From Candidatus Competibacteraceae bacterium (GTDB lineage Bacteria; Pseudomonadota; Gammaproteobacteria; Competibacterales; Competibacteraceae), in the NCBI GenBank assembly GCA_003989085.1, contig RXIV01000002.1, positions 124,001-188,000 of the forward strand: a stretch of 64,000 nt of DNA. The letters run 5' to 3'. The position numbers were made by a program, and so were the translations under genes. Positions within the stretch are counted from its first letter, which is position 1. Each line of letters begins with the position of its first letter. The notes beneath the pieces were generated by a model that saw only the letters and a program-made list of their open reading frames with translations, was not told the DNA's origin and ran no database searches. This document shows positions 1-8,096 of this stretch, piece by piece.

Positions 1-93
1 TTGGTAGTTCCAGCCCCTAATTTGCACATTGCCTTTCATTTAGCGCCAACACATCAGTCTGATTCAACGATTGGAGCCAAAATTTGGCAATGA

Positions 94-1311
94 TTAACTG
101 ATCTCCCATCGGTTTTCCAAATAGCAAAAGCCACGCTCGTTGTTTTCCTTGCGAACTTCCAGTTCAGGATCAAGCAGAGTCCTTTCGTGATAAACCAGCA
201 GTCCCTGATCATCAAAAATCCGCACATGAAGCCAATAGAAACCACCCAAAAGTGGAATACTTGGATAAGTCACGATAATTTCGCGGTGTCGTCCTCGCAC
301 TGGCGGCTTGCCAGCAAGATGAGTGCCAGTGGCGAACACACCGAAATCAGCGCCGAACTTAACTGAAATCATCACATGAAAAGGCAAATCGTCAGTGACG
401 CACTGGGTAACGATCCGTACCCGTAAATCATCGCCCCGATCAATTGGCAACTGGTTCAGAATCTCAACCGATACGATATGCACCGGCATATTAGAGTATT
501 TAGCACCAGGTTCATCATTGGCATGTTCGCTTCTCCGTAGTTGATAAGCTTCATAGGCAGCGATCACTGGCAATGTTTCGCCATGCCGCTCCACAACACC
601 TTTCCTAAGCCAAAGGGTTTCCTCGCAAAACATGCCCACTTGATAGGTGCTGTGGGAGCAAAAAACGATGGTGCGCCCACGTTCCTTGATTTTGCTCATG
701 TGATCCAGACATTTCTTCTGAAAATAGTTGTCACCTACCGTCAGGGCTTCGTCGATAACCAAGATATCTGGATCAAGCGCCGCAACCAGCGAAAACGCCA
801 GACGCATCCGCATTCCGGTTGAATAGGTTTTCAGGGGGCGATCAATAAATTCATCCAGTTCTGAGAAATCAACAATCTCAGCAAATCTGGCTTTTATCAG
901 GGAATGCGGCAGTCCAAGAATGTCGCCGTACAGAAAAATATTCTGTCTGCCCGTGAATTCAATGTGAAACCCAATGCCCAGTTCCAGCAGGCCCAAGATC
1001 CGTCCATTACATTGAATCTGCCCACTGGTTGGCGTCAGAACCCCGGCGATCAATTGCAATAGCGTACTTTTACCGGAACCATTATCACCGATTACACCCA
1101 AGCTTTTGCCCTGCTTCAAACTGAAGTTGACATTGCTCAGTGCAAAAAAGTCGCGGTGATAGAGATTTCGGGTGATTAATTCCTTAAGGCGATCGGTTGG
1201 CTTATCATAAATTCGATAAGACTTGCTCAAATGGGAAACGCAAACTACCGAATCGCTCGTGTTGCCGTGCATTAACGCTACGCTCACGACTGCTGGTGAA
1301 CCGGCAAGCAT
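94..1311 (-). CDS. Polysaccharide/O-antigen ABC exporter ATPase (Wzt-like)
   Basis: The ATPase subunit of an ABC exporter that moves a lipid-linked glycan across the inner membrane. Walker A GDNGSGKS lies at residues 75-82, the ABC signature YSTGMRMRL at about 163-171, Walker B ILVIDEA at 183-189 and the H-loop His in FCSHS near 219. The C-terminal 150 residues (from about 255) form an extra domain like the Wzt glycan-binding domain. The ATG at 1311 is preceded by a good ribosome site (GAGGGG, 7 nt away), so this start is kept although it overlaps the radical SAM gene by 28 bp. An internal ATG at 1272 is the alternative. It is the last gene of a minus-strand cluster whose permease is at 3507. 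The glycan is unknown. Confidence 0.9.
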   Translation of the reverse strand: MLAGSPAVVSVALMHGNTSDSVVCVSHLSKSYRIYDKPTDRLKELITRNLYHRDFFALSNVNFSLKQGKSLGVIGDNGSGKSTLLQLIAGVLTPTSGQIQCNGRILGLLELGIGFHIEFTGRQNIFLYGDILGLPHSLIKARFAEIVDFSELDEFIDRPLKTYSTGMRMRLAFSLVAALDPDILVIDEALTVGDNYFQKKCLDHMSKIKERGRTIVFCSHSTYQVGMFCEETLWLRKGVVERHGETLPVIAAYEAYQLRRSEHANDEPGAKYSNMPVHIVSVEILNQLPIDRGDDLRVRIVTQCVTDDLPFHVMISVKFGADFGVFATGTHLAGKPPVRGRHREIIVTYPSIPLLGGFYWLHVRIFDDQGLLVYHERTLLDPELEVRKENNERGFCYLENRWEIS

Positions 1312-2336
1312 TCCGGCACCCCTCGTCGACTCACGCGAGGTCGGTTCTCGCGCTGTAGATGCTTTTCTCGGATGGCCTGCGCCTCAGCCTGATCGGCCAA
1401 ACTAGGGCGACGTGGAAACCACCGTAATCCCTTACCGCTGCGCCGTGGTTGAGTCGCATTCCAACGAAAATAGTCTGGATTAGGTGGACGATCGCAGCCA
1501 CGACATAAATCTGAGACACCTCGGTCGCCCCGGTTTAATCCCCTGCGTAATGCGGTGAATTGTCGGCCATACCAGACTTCTCGTACTGTCTGTTGTGTAA
1601 GATCACCCATCAGATTCTGTTCATCAAAATCATGGCAACAGGATAGGACTCGGCCTTTTGGATTAATGTAAAGGGCATAATTAGGGAGATCGCAAAAACC
1701 CTGCGTCACATTTTTAACATAGCGTTCGATATGGCCGGCGCGGCTGTCCCAGTCATCGTAAGTAGTCCGATCCGTATGCAAAATTTTTCCAGGATAACGC
1801 TGTAAGGCATAATCATACCAATGGCGATTTCGTTGCAATGCTTGGTCGTCATAGGAATTAATTAGTAACAGATCAAGACCATTTGAAAATAATCGATCCA
1901 AACGTTCCTGATTCAGCAGGTCACCATTGCTGACCAGCGTGTGATAACTGTTAGGCAACATCAAACTAGCGTAACGGATAAACTCATAAATTCGTTTATC
2001 AGTCAGCGGTTCATTGGTGCTAAACAGTGAAAGGCGCCCACTAAAACGTAGTTCTGCCAGTTGATCAATAATTTTGAAAAACAGTCCAGCAGCCATTGGA
2101 TTTGCTGGAACCTCATCGCGAATGCCGTAAAGACAAAAGTGGCATGTCCGATTGCAAATCGTATTGGTTTCTATATTGACCTGCACAAAAGACCGGGTAG
2201 GAAAACCCCATTCAAAATATTTTTTATAATAAAAAGCCGTCAACAAATTTTGGGTGCTCTGAGCCATATTTTTGAGTACAACAGGCCATTGCTTAAGCAT
2301 TAGAACCATTCTCCAACGAGGATTAAATGTTTTCAA
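1284..2336 (-). CDS. Radical SAM protein with SPASM-like C-terminus
   Basis: A radical S-adenosylmethionine enzyme of about 350 residues. The [4Fe-4S] motif CxxxCxxC is at C61, C65 and C68 (CNRTCHFC). The C-terminal part has further cysteines (SCCHDFDEQNLMGD, then CRGC) and resembles a SPASM auxiliary-cluster region. SPASM enzymes modify peptides or small substrates such as sugars and alcohols; the substrate here cannot be told. It sits between a glycosyltransferase and the exporter ATPase on the same strand, so a role in tailoring the exported glycan or its carrier is an inference. The longest frame opens with TTG (2336); ATGs at 2309 and 2300 are possible, the latter with GGAG 10 nt upstream. 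The last 40 residues are basic and look poorly conserved. Confidence 0.82.
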   Translation of the reverse strand: MKTFNPRWRMVLMLKQWPVVLKNMAQSTQNLLTAFYYKKYFEWGFPTRSFVQVNIETNTICNRTCHFCLYGIRDEVPANPMAAGLFFKIIDQLAELRFSGRLSLFSTNEPLTDKRIYEFIRYASLMLPNSYHTLVSNGDLLNQERLDRLFSNGLDLLLINSYDDQALQRNRHWYDYALQRYPGKILHTDRTTYDDWDSRAGHIERYVKNVTQGFCDLPNYALYINPKGRVLSCCHDFDEQNLMGDLTQQTVREVWYGRQFTALRRGLNRGDRGVSDLCRGCDRPPNPDYFRWNATQPRRSGKGLRWFPRRPSLADQAEAQAIREKHLQRENRPRVSRRGVPECLPVHQQS

Positions 2337-2345
2337 AATAGGCGA

Positions 2346-3491
2346 TCAACAATGAACCAGCCCGGTAAAGACGGCCTGATACGCAGTGACCATCCGCTGA
2401 ATGGATAACTGCTCTGCCCTCTCCAAGCCATGCTTCGCCAAAGCCTGTCGGCGCTCAGGATCGCACAGTAATGACAGAATTGCGTCAGCTAACGCCTGCG
2501 GGTCATTTGGTCGAATCAAAACGCCATATTCGCTATCGCCAAGAATTTCACGCGGGCCGTAAGGACAATCCGTCGCGATCACGGCTGTCCCGCAGGCCAA
2601 CGCCTCAAGCATAGCGTAGCCAAAACCCTCGAATTCACAGGTATGGATAAACAGATCAGCGCGGCGTAAATAAGGGTAGACGTTATCGTGATAGCCGAGT
2701 AGATATACTGCCGTGGTCAATCCCCAGTCAGCGATCTGTGCTTCCAGAGCCTCTCGTTCCGGCCCATCACCCAAGATGATCAACCGTGCTGGTCGTATCG
2801 CGCAGACCTGACGAAATGCCGTTAGCAATAATCCCAGGTTTTTTTCCGGGGCCAGCCGAGCCATAGCGCATAACACCGGCGTTTCCATTCCGTCCAGATC
2901 AGCCAGTTCCGGCGTGGGCGCCGCTATTGCGCGGGCTACAGCGGCATGATCGATACCATTGAGGATAGTGACGATGCGAGCAGATGGCGTCAGGAACCGG
3001 CGGCGCAATTCAGCCGCAGTGCCGCCGGATGGCACAATGACCCGATCCGCCAGCCACGCAGTTCCGGCGACCACCGTTCGCAACAACAGCCGGCGGCGGA
3101 AACTTTGTTCATAGCGGCGCAAGTATTCGTAGAATGGCCCCCGATAACTGGCGATAACGTGGGTGCGCACCCTAGACAGTCGTGCGCCCAATGTCACTAG
3201 CGCCGATGGATAATGCATCATTCCTAACACCACATCCGGCGCGCATTCGCGCAACAGTGATCCAATGATTCGCGCATCCCGGTACAAGGCGCTGGCTGTG
3301 GTGAAACAACCGGTCAAACCCAGCGGGCCGGTATCCACAAAGTCATCGTAAGCGTCTGGCAGGTAAGGACGAAGCACGGCAGGTGCAACTAAAGTAATGC
3401 GCTGAACCCTGCCGTGATCAAGATGGCTCAGCAAATTAGCGGTTGTTTGCTCTGCGCCACCAAAACCGTAGGCAATATGTAAAATCAGCAG
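2346..3491 (-). CDS. Family 4 glycosyltransferase
   Basis: A GT-B glycosyltransferase that adds a sugar from a nucleotide-sugar donor. The C-terminal half has the typical ARLAPEKNLGLLL segment and the EX7E motif (EGFGYAMLE) near the end. The only ordinary start codon in frame is TTG at 3434, but the frame stays open upstream to the permease stop codon and encodes ILHIAYGFGGAEQTTANLL, the usual N-terminal strand and glycine loop of GT4 enzymes. The true start is therefore probably upstream of 3434, at a rare codon (ATC 3497, CTG 3491 or CTG 3488) after GGAGG at 3503-3507. I used CTG 3491; the exact codon is uncertain. It is tightly packed between the permease and radical SAM genes, which suggests one transcript. 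Confidence 0.88.
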   Translation of the reverse strand: MLILHIAYGFGGAEQTTANLLSHLDHGRVQRITLVAPAVLRPYLPDAYDDFVDTGPLGLTGCFTTASALYRDARIIGSLLRECAPDVVLGMMHYPSALVTLGARLSRVRTHVIASYRGPFYEYLRRYEQSFRRRLLLRTVVAGTAWLADRVIVPSGGTAAELRRRFLTPSARIVTILNGIDHAAVARAIAAPTPELADLDGMETPVLCAMARLAPEKNLGLLLTAFRQVCAIRPARLIILGDGPEREALEAQIADWGLTTAVYLLGYHDNVYPYLRRADLFIHTCEFEGFGYAMLEALACGTAVIATDCPYGPREILGDSEYGVLIRPNDPQALADAILSLLCDPERRQALAKHGLERAEQLSIQRMVTAYQAVFTGLVHC

Positions 3492-3506
3492 ATGGATAGC
3501 CGCCTC

Positions 3507-4304
3507 CTACAATACATCCACGAAACCCGGTTCCAGCCGCCGGAATACATAGGCTCCCGCCGCCAGCGCGCTACCGGCCAGCAAGACCAGCAGCGCCAAA
3601 ATCGTCGGCGCCGGCCAGACCCCGAGCAGTACGGCGTCATGATAGGCCTCGGCAAAAACAGCGAAAGGGTTACATTGGACTAAACCATGAAACCGCTCTG
3701 GCACCAGGCTGAGCGGATAGAGCACCGGCGCAGTGTAGAACATCACCGCCAACCCCAACCCTAACGCTTGGGCGACATCACGAAGATAGACAGTCACCGC
3801 CCCCAGTAGCAACCCCAATCCGGCAGTCAACGCCAGTTGCAATGCCAGCAGTACGGCTATTGCGCCAAGGGCAGTCAGCGGAATTCCGCCCCGCCACAGA
3901 GCAAACGTAACCAGGAACAGGACATAACCGAATCCATGCGCCACAAAAGCAGCGATAGCGGCAGCCAGCGGAAAAACCTCAACCGGGAAATGAACCTTGC
4001 AGACTACATCACGGCGATTAAGGACGGCGCTGGCAGCGCGGCTCAGTCCATCCTGAAAGGCGAACCACGGCAACAATGCTGACAATAGAAAGGCAATAAA
4101 CGGGGTGTCCGCAAGCACGGAATTTTCCGGCAGGCGCGCATGCATAATGGCGGCAAACACCCACCAGTACAGCAGAATGTACAGCGCCGGTTGCAGCAGA
4201 CTCCACACAACACCTAGTGCGGAACCCGCATATTGCTCGCGCAGCTCCCGACCAATAAAGGGTGAGAGCATACGCCATATTTTAAGACAACCAACAGGCC
4301 TCAT
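3507..4304 (-). CDS. ABC-2 type polysaccharide export permease (Wzm-like)
   Basis: An inner-membrane permease with about six hydrophobic segments and an ABC-2 (Wzm/TagG-like) profile: an amphipathic N-terminus (SPFIGRELREQYAGSALG), then VVWSLLQPALYILLYWWVF as the first membrane segment. It would pair with the Wzt-like ATPase three genes downstream to export a glycan. The open frame reaches 4331 through a TTG that touches the stop of the upstream gene; the first ATG is at 4304 and is used here, with ATG 4271 as another option. No clear ribosome site is visible at any of them, so translational coupling to the upstream gene is possible. Its stop codon lies next to the GGAGG used by the glycosyltransferase. 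Confidence 0.88.
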   Translation of the reverse strand: MRPVGCLKIWRMLSPFIGRELREQYAGSALGVVWSLLQPALYILLYWWVFAAIMHARLPENSVLADTPFIAFLLSALLPWFAFQDGLSRAASAVLNRRDVVCKVHFPVEVFPLAAAIAAFVAHGFGYVLFLVTFALWRGGIPLTALGAIAVLLALQLALTAGLGLLLGAVTVYLRDVAQALGLGLAVMFYTAPVLYPLSLVPERFHGLVQCNPFAVFAEAYHDAVLLGVWPAPTILALLVLLAGSALAAGAYVFRRLEPGFVDVL

Positions 4305-4331
4305 TATCGGTGGTTTTATTCGGCCAACCAA

Positions 4332-6149
4332 TTAATACTGGCTATGCCGATAATCGTTATACTCATCATAATACTCATGGTACCAATCGCCATCTAAGAA
4401 TAACCACGTCTCAGTAAAGATTCGAGCTTTCTTAGGCTGGGTATATACTTGGCCTGTAGTGGATGATTTGAATCCCGGCACCGAAGCTTCCACCTCCACA
4501 GTCACCTTGGCCAGGTTCGGGCGCAATAGATTAACTTCGGCGACCTTGTAGCTGTGGTACTTGATGATGCCCATCCTCTCCCGATAAGACTTATAGCTCA
4601 CATCGGTTCTGAAAAAAGGATCTTGGCTGGCGTAGGTGGTTTCGTACTGATCATCAATCATCGCCTGCCAGTAATGAGCAATCTGCTCGCGCAGATGCGT
4701 TTCGGACGCATTGGGGCTAGCCGCCTCGGCCCGCCACGATTTGACGCGCTGCTGTAATTCATCCCAAGTAAATGTGTATAAAAGCGCCTGCTTGACTACT
4801 TTTAAGTCATCATCCTCGTAGCGCTTGGCCAAAAGCTGATAGCGGTCTCCGATCACACCAATCGTTTGGGTTCGAAAATCAAGGCCGATCCGCTCTGATC
4901 CTGGATGATTTACCGGAACCGCATCAGACCAGCTAACGCCATAATCAGTCGACGCACTGACATAAACGCTGGGGCGAATATCACGCCAATCTTCCCAAAC
5001 CAGCAATGCCATACCTTCTTTTGGACCCATGACCACTGCGGGGAACCGTGCTTGCGTGTATCTCGTATCGATTGCCCGCGGCTGATAAGGCGCTGCCCAG
5101 CTTGATCCATTATCATCGGAACGTAGCAGATAAACATCCTGTTTTGATTTAGCATCCTGATGTCGCCGACTACCTGCGACCGCCAGCAGAATATGGCCTT
5201 TGCCATCGACGGCTACGCTTAAATTGCCACCGATGTCTACACCACGCAATGGCTCAAAGCCAAACCGCGTCCATGTTTGACCTTTATCATCGGAGTAAAC
5301 ACCTTCCAGTAAAAAATCATTCTGTGTGCCGTTGTAAATACCTACCCAAACTAGAAACCACCTGCCTTTAGATTCAAAAGCTTCGAAAATAGGGCCGATT
5401 TCTGGAGCATCTGTAATCTTCACCAATGGACCAAAGGTTTTTTTGATACGGTCAAACCCACGCATAGCCATAGCCAACTGACCATCGATAGCAGTCCAGC
5501 TAAAAATTGGAATTATCTCTGTTCCAATAATCCAAGCTGGATAAAAGCCTGTAACCACTTTTTCAATCGGCGACAGCGATTTCCCATTGTCTGCGGCAGT
5601 ACGGAAATACAAGTTGTAATCGGGTTTAGCCGATGTCTTTTGCTCGTTTTTAAACGCCTTGGGTTCTTCCCTGCCTTTCTCTCCTAACCAGAGGAAGTCG
5701 GTGATATTGCCCTGCCGTGCAATCTTCAGTCGGGTCAAAGCTTCCGATTCAGGCCCACCAACCACAATCGGACTTGGCGCATCACCAGTCCTAGCCAAGT
5801 TAGGGAGGAAATACAGGGTTTTTTCCGGCAACTTATCCCGCCACAGTACGCTGAGCTGATCATCCGCAACCGCCATCGCCAGTCCCGAAAGAGCTGTCTG
5901 TCGATCCGTAGCGCCAAACCCCAGTTCTGAACCATCCGGTCGGCGCACATAAAGCCGCCCGTCACTCCCGTAGTAGGCAAACCAGAAGGTATGTTCACCC
6001 AGCGCCATATCCCAAGCTGCATCCACATTAAATGGATGCTGGTTTAAAACGGTAGGTTCCCATGTTGCGTTAGCACCGAACGGAATGGAGCACAGCCAGA
6101 TGGCCGCCGCCAAAATCCACTGTTTTTTCAAGGTTTTCAAGTACGCCAT
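4332..6149 (-). CDS. Secreted BNR-repeat (sialidase-fold) protein
   Basis: About 605 residues with an N-terminal signal peptide (KTLKKQWILAAAIWLCSIPF, then GANA). Several Asp-box/BNR motifs are visible (YSDDKGQTW, RSDDNGSSW, STDYGVSWSD), the mark of a beta-propeller of the sialidase/neuraminidase fold. The catalytic residues of true sialidases are not evident, so it may bind rather than cleave glycans. The last 120 residues look like a separate small alpha/beta domain, possibly NTF2-like. The longest frame starts at a TTG within a terminator hairpin; ATG 6149 gives a clean signal peptide with AAGGTG upstream and is preferred. It lies directly upstream of the export permease on the same strand, and is a possible periplasmic or surface partner of that system. 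Confidence 0.78.
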   Translation of the reverse strand: MAYLKTLKKQWILAAAIWLCSIPFGANATWEPTVLNQHPFNVDAAWDMALGEHTFWFAYYGSDGRLYVRRPDGSELGFGATDRQTALSGLAMAVADDQLSVLWRDKLPEKTLYFLPNLARTGDAPSPIVVGGPESEALTRLKIARQGNITDFLWLGEKGREEPKAFKNEQKTSAKPDYNLYFRTAADNGKSLSPIEKVVTGFYPAWIIGTEIIPIFSWTAIDGQLAMAMRGFDRIKKTFGPLVKITDAPEIGPIFEAFESKGRWFLVWVGIYNGTQNDFLLEGVYSDDKGQTWTRFGFEPLRGVDIGGNLSVAVDGKGHILLAVAGSRRHQDAKSKQDVYLLRSDDNGSSWAAPYQPRAIDTRYTQARFPAVVMGPKEGMALLVWEDWRDIRPSVYVSASTDYGVSWSDAVPVNHPGSERIGLDFRTQTIGVIGDRYQLLAKRYEDDDLKVVKQALLYTFTWDELQQRVKSWRAEAASPNASETHLREQIAHYWQAMIDDQYETTYASQDPFFRTDVSYKSYRERMGIIKYHSYKVAEVNLLRPNLAKVTVEVEASVPGFKSSTTGQVYTQPKKARIFTETWLFLDGDWYHEYYDEYNDYRHSQY

Positions 6150-6173
6150 CGCGCTATTCACCTTAACGAATCC

Positions 6174-6207
6174 AAGAAAAAACAAAGGCCACTGTGAAGT
6201 GGCCCTT
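6174..6207 (-). terminator. Rho-independent terminator
   Basis: Stem GGCCACT (6187-6193) pairs with AGTGGCC (6198-6204) around a 4-nt loop. On the minus strand the stem is followed by a T-rich run (complement of 6176-6186). It ends transcription of the secreted-protein gene at 6312-7745 and separates it from the glycan-export cluster. Confidence 0.8.
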
Positions 6208-6311
6208 GTACCGGTTTAGGATCTAGCCGATGCTCTCAACAGAGAGAACGGCGCACTAAACATTGAGATGTTACCATCTTCATCCCGATTGCATCATGCA
6301 CAATCAACAAA

Positions 6312-7745
6312 TCAGAACGCCAAGCTAAACACCGAAACATTGTCAGCAGGCAAAGCGGTAGTGGGCAGCACCGGGTACGGCGAGTTACGCTCCAACACTA
6401 AATTGCCAGTAACTCCACCAGGAATGGTGCAGCTAGTATTGACAACACCCGGCTGATCACAGTAGCTAATTTCAAAGACAGGCAATGCACTGGCGATGAA
6501 CGAGGAAGCGCCATTAAATTGCGTGGTTGCGCGCGTCTGCGATTCACGGATACCCCGCGTCATCCAGAAGCCGTTGTTGTAGATGCCACCTACCGGCTGG
6601 CCATCTAAGGTCGGCTTGGCCTTGTCATCGAATTCCAGCTTGATAGCCACCGCCTGACTGGTCAACCGATAGTACACATCACCCGCGATCTGAGCAGCCG
6701 TTGGCTTGGCAATCGCGAAATTCGACCAGCCTCCATTAGGCACCCGATCGGCCACACCCTGAGCCAGCAGGGTCTTGGCATCGATGCCACCCACACAGAC
6801 CACTGTTTTCGGCGCACGTCCGGAGATCGGATTCTCATCGCGATCGAACATGACACCTACAATGTTATTGGTATCCAAGGGACTGCTCACCGCTAAACCA
6901 ACCGTGGCCGTCAAATCGTTCCGAAACTGGAACGGAGAGTTGTTAGCAAATCCGCCACTGTACGGACCATTGTTGTAGGTCGTCGCAATCGGCGTTACGA
7001 AAAACCGGGTCGAGATTTCCGCAAATGGCATGAGCGAAATCGGCACCCAGTTGTCACCCAGCGCGTTCCCACCCGCGTTGGTGACCAACACCTCGCCCTT
7101 GGTTTCAACCCGATCCGAAAACTCGAACGGATTCAACTGAACCTTGGCGCCAACAGCATTGGTACCGATAATCGAAGCGGCGTTATAGGCCTGATAACCC
7201 CACGCAGCGCCGCTCTGAAACTCGATAACCAGCGCCTCACCATGCAACTGATTGCCCAGCGCTGCTGAGTCCACGGTGAACGCCTGGTCATTATCAACCA
7301 GTGCAAAGGCGCGCGATACACCGAAGACAGCCTGGTCAAGCCCCGAAAAGTTCTTCGTGGGAGTAGTGCTGTACTTCGCATTCTCGTTCGTCGCGTTATC
7401 CTCGAACAGAACGCCGAGCTTATCGCCGTAAAAACCACCGACATCGAACGTCACGATGTCGTTAGGGCTGGTGTTCTGCCCAAAGTTGATCTCCTCGCAA
7501 GTCGCAGCCAAGTTGTCAGCGCTCACGCCACTCTTGTGATAATAGTGGTAGTGAAGTTCGTCCGAATTAGCATAGAAAAAGCCCGACTCGGTCTTGTTGA
7601 CTACCGTCAGAATCGTCGTCACCGTCGGGCTGACCGCTGCATAGGGAAACAGCAACTGATCCGCGTTCGCGGCGTTGATACCAGCAACCGATACGCCCAC
7701 ACCCGCAGCGACCGCAGCCGCAATTTTCGTAACCTTAAACTTCAT
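6312..7745 (-). CDS. Secreted protein of unknown function
   Basis: A 477-residue exported protein. Residues 1-28 form a signal peptide (MKFKVTKIAAAVAAGVGVSV, cleavage likely after ANA). The mature part begins with LLFPYAAVSPTVTTILTVVN and is rich in Asn, Gly, Ala and aromatic residues, in keeping with a beta-rich periplasmic or surface protein. Four cysteines in the mature chain could form disulfides. The ATG at 7745 is preceded by AGGAG and is far better than the longer upstream frame, which lacks a signal peptide. I do not recognise a characterised family. A near-consensus promoter about 125 nt upstream and a strong terminator downstream suggest an abundantly expressed single gene. Confidence 0.8.
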   Translation of the reverse strand: MKFKVTKIAAAVAAGVGVSVAGINAANADQLLFPYAAVSPTVTTILTVVNKTESGFFYANSDELHYHYYHKSGVSADNLAATCEEINFGQNTSPNDIVTFDVGGFYGDKLGVLFEDNATNENAKYSTTPTKNFSGLDQAVFGVSRAFALVDNDQAFTVDSAALGNQLHGEALVIEFQSGAAWGYQAYNAASIIGTNAVGAKVQLNPFEFSDRVETKGEVLVTNAGGNALGDNWVPISLMPFAEISTRFFVTPIATTYNNGPYSGGFANNSPFQFRNDLTATVGLAVSSPLDTNNIVGVMFDRDENPISGRAPKTVVCVGGIDAKTLLAQGVADRVPNGGWSNFAIAKPTAAQIAGDVYYRLTSQAVAIKLEFDDKAKPTLDGQPVGGIYNNGFWMTRGIRESQTRATTQFNGASSFIASALPVFEISYCDQPGVVNTSCTIPGGVTGNLVLERNSPYPVLPTTALPADNVSVFSLAF

Positions 7746-8096
7746 AGCATTAGCTCCTAAGCGTTGGCTCACAATCAAACCCTTGAAAAAACGGTTGCGT
7801 TCGTCCCCAAAGACAGTGCAGCGGCGACTTGCCACGCAATCACGGCGAACACGCTTCACCTGCTTGTGGATTCTACACAACAAAGTGTTGCTGTCAATAC
7901 ATTCAAGAAACAAAAATACCTTCGACACAATGAAAGCAGATGGCACCTTCCAAGTCAAGCGTGACATAACTCACGATAATTCCGCATGTTATTCAGAAAA
8001 CACCATTTTCTGCACCAAGAAACATCACGCCAAGAGTTCTGACTGCAATAAAACAACAAATCAAAGAAAAACAACAACCACACTTTCAATCCAGTT
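7746..8096. other. Intergenic region, 351 bp
   Basis: A+T-rich gap between the secreted-protein gene and the glycosyltransferase at 8097, both on the minus strand. It carries the promoter at 7870-7897. Open frames here overlap the promoter and show no protein-like composition. No terminator hairpin is obvious behind the glycosyltransferase. Confidence 0.6.
7870..7897 (-). promoter_or_regulatory. Sigma-70-type promoter
   Basis: On the minus strand TTGACA (7897-7892) is followed by a 16-bp spacer and TAGAAT (7875-7870), a perfect -35 box and a 5/6 -10 box. It would give a leader of about 118 nt before the ATG at 7745. Confidence 0.62.

Noticed and set aside
1..93. Sequence after the exporter ATPase
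   Set aside because: Too short to judge; no terminator or gene start could be supported.
7746..7967. 74-residue extension of the secreted protein
   Set aside because: It would hide the signal peptide; ATG 7745 has AGGAG.
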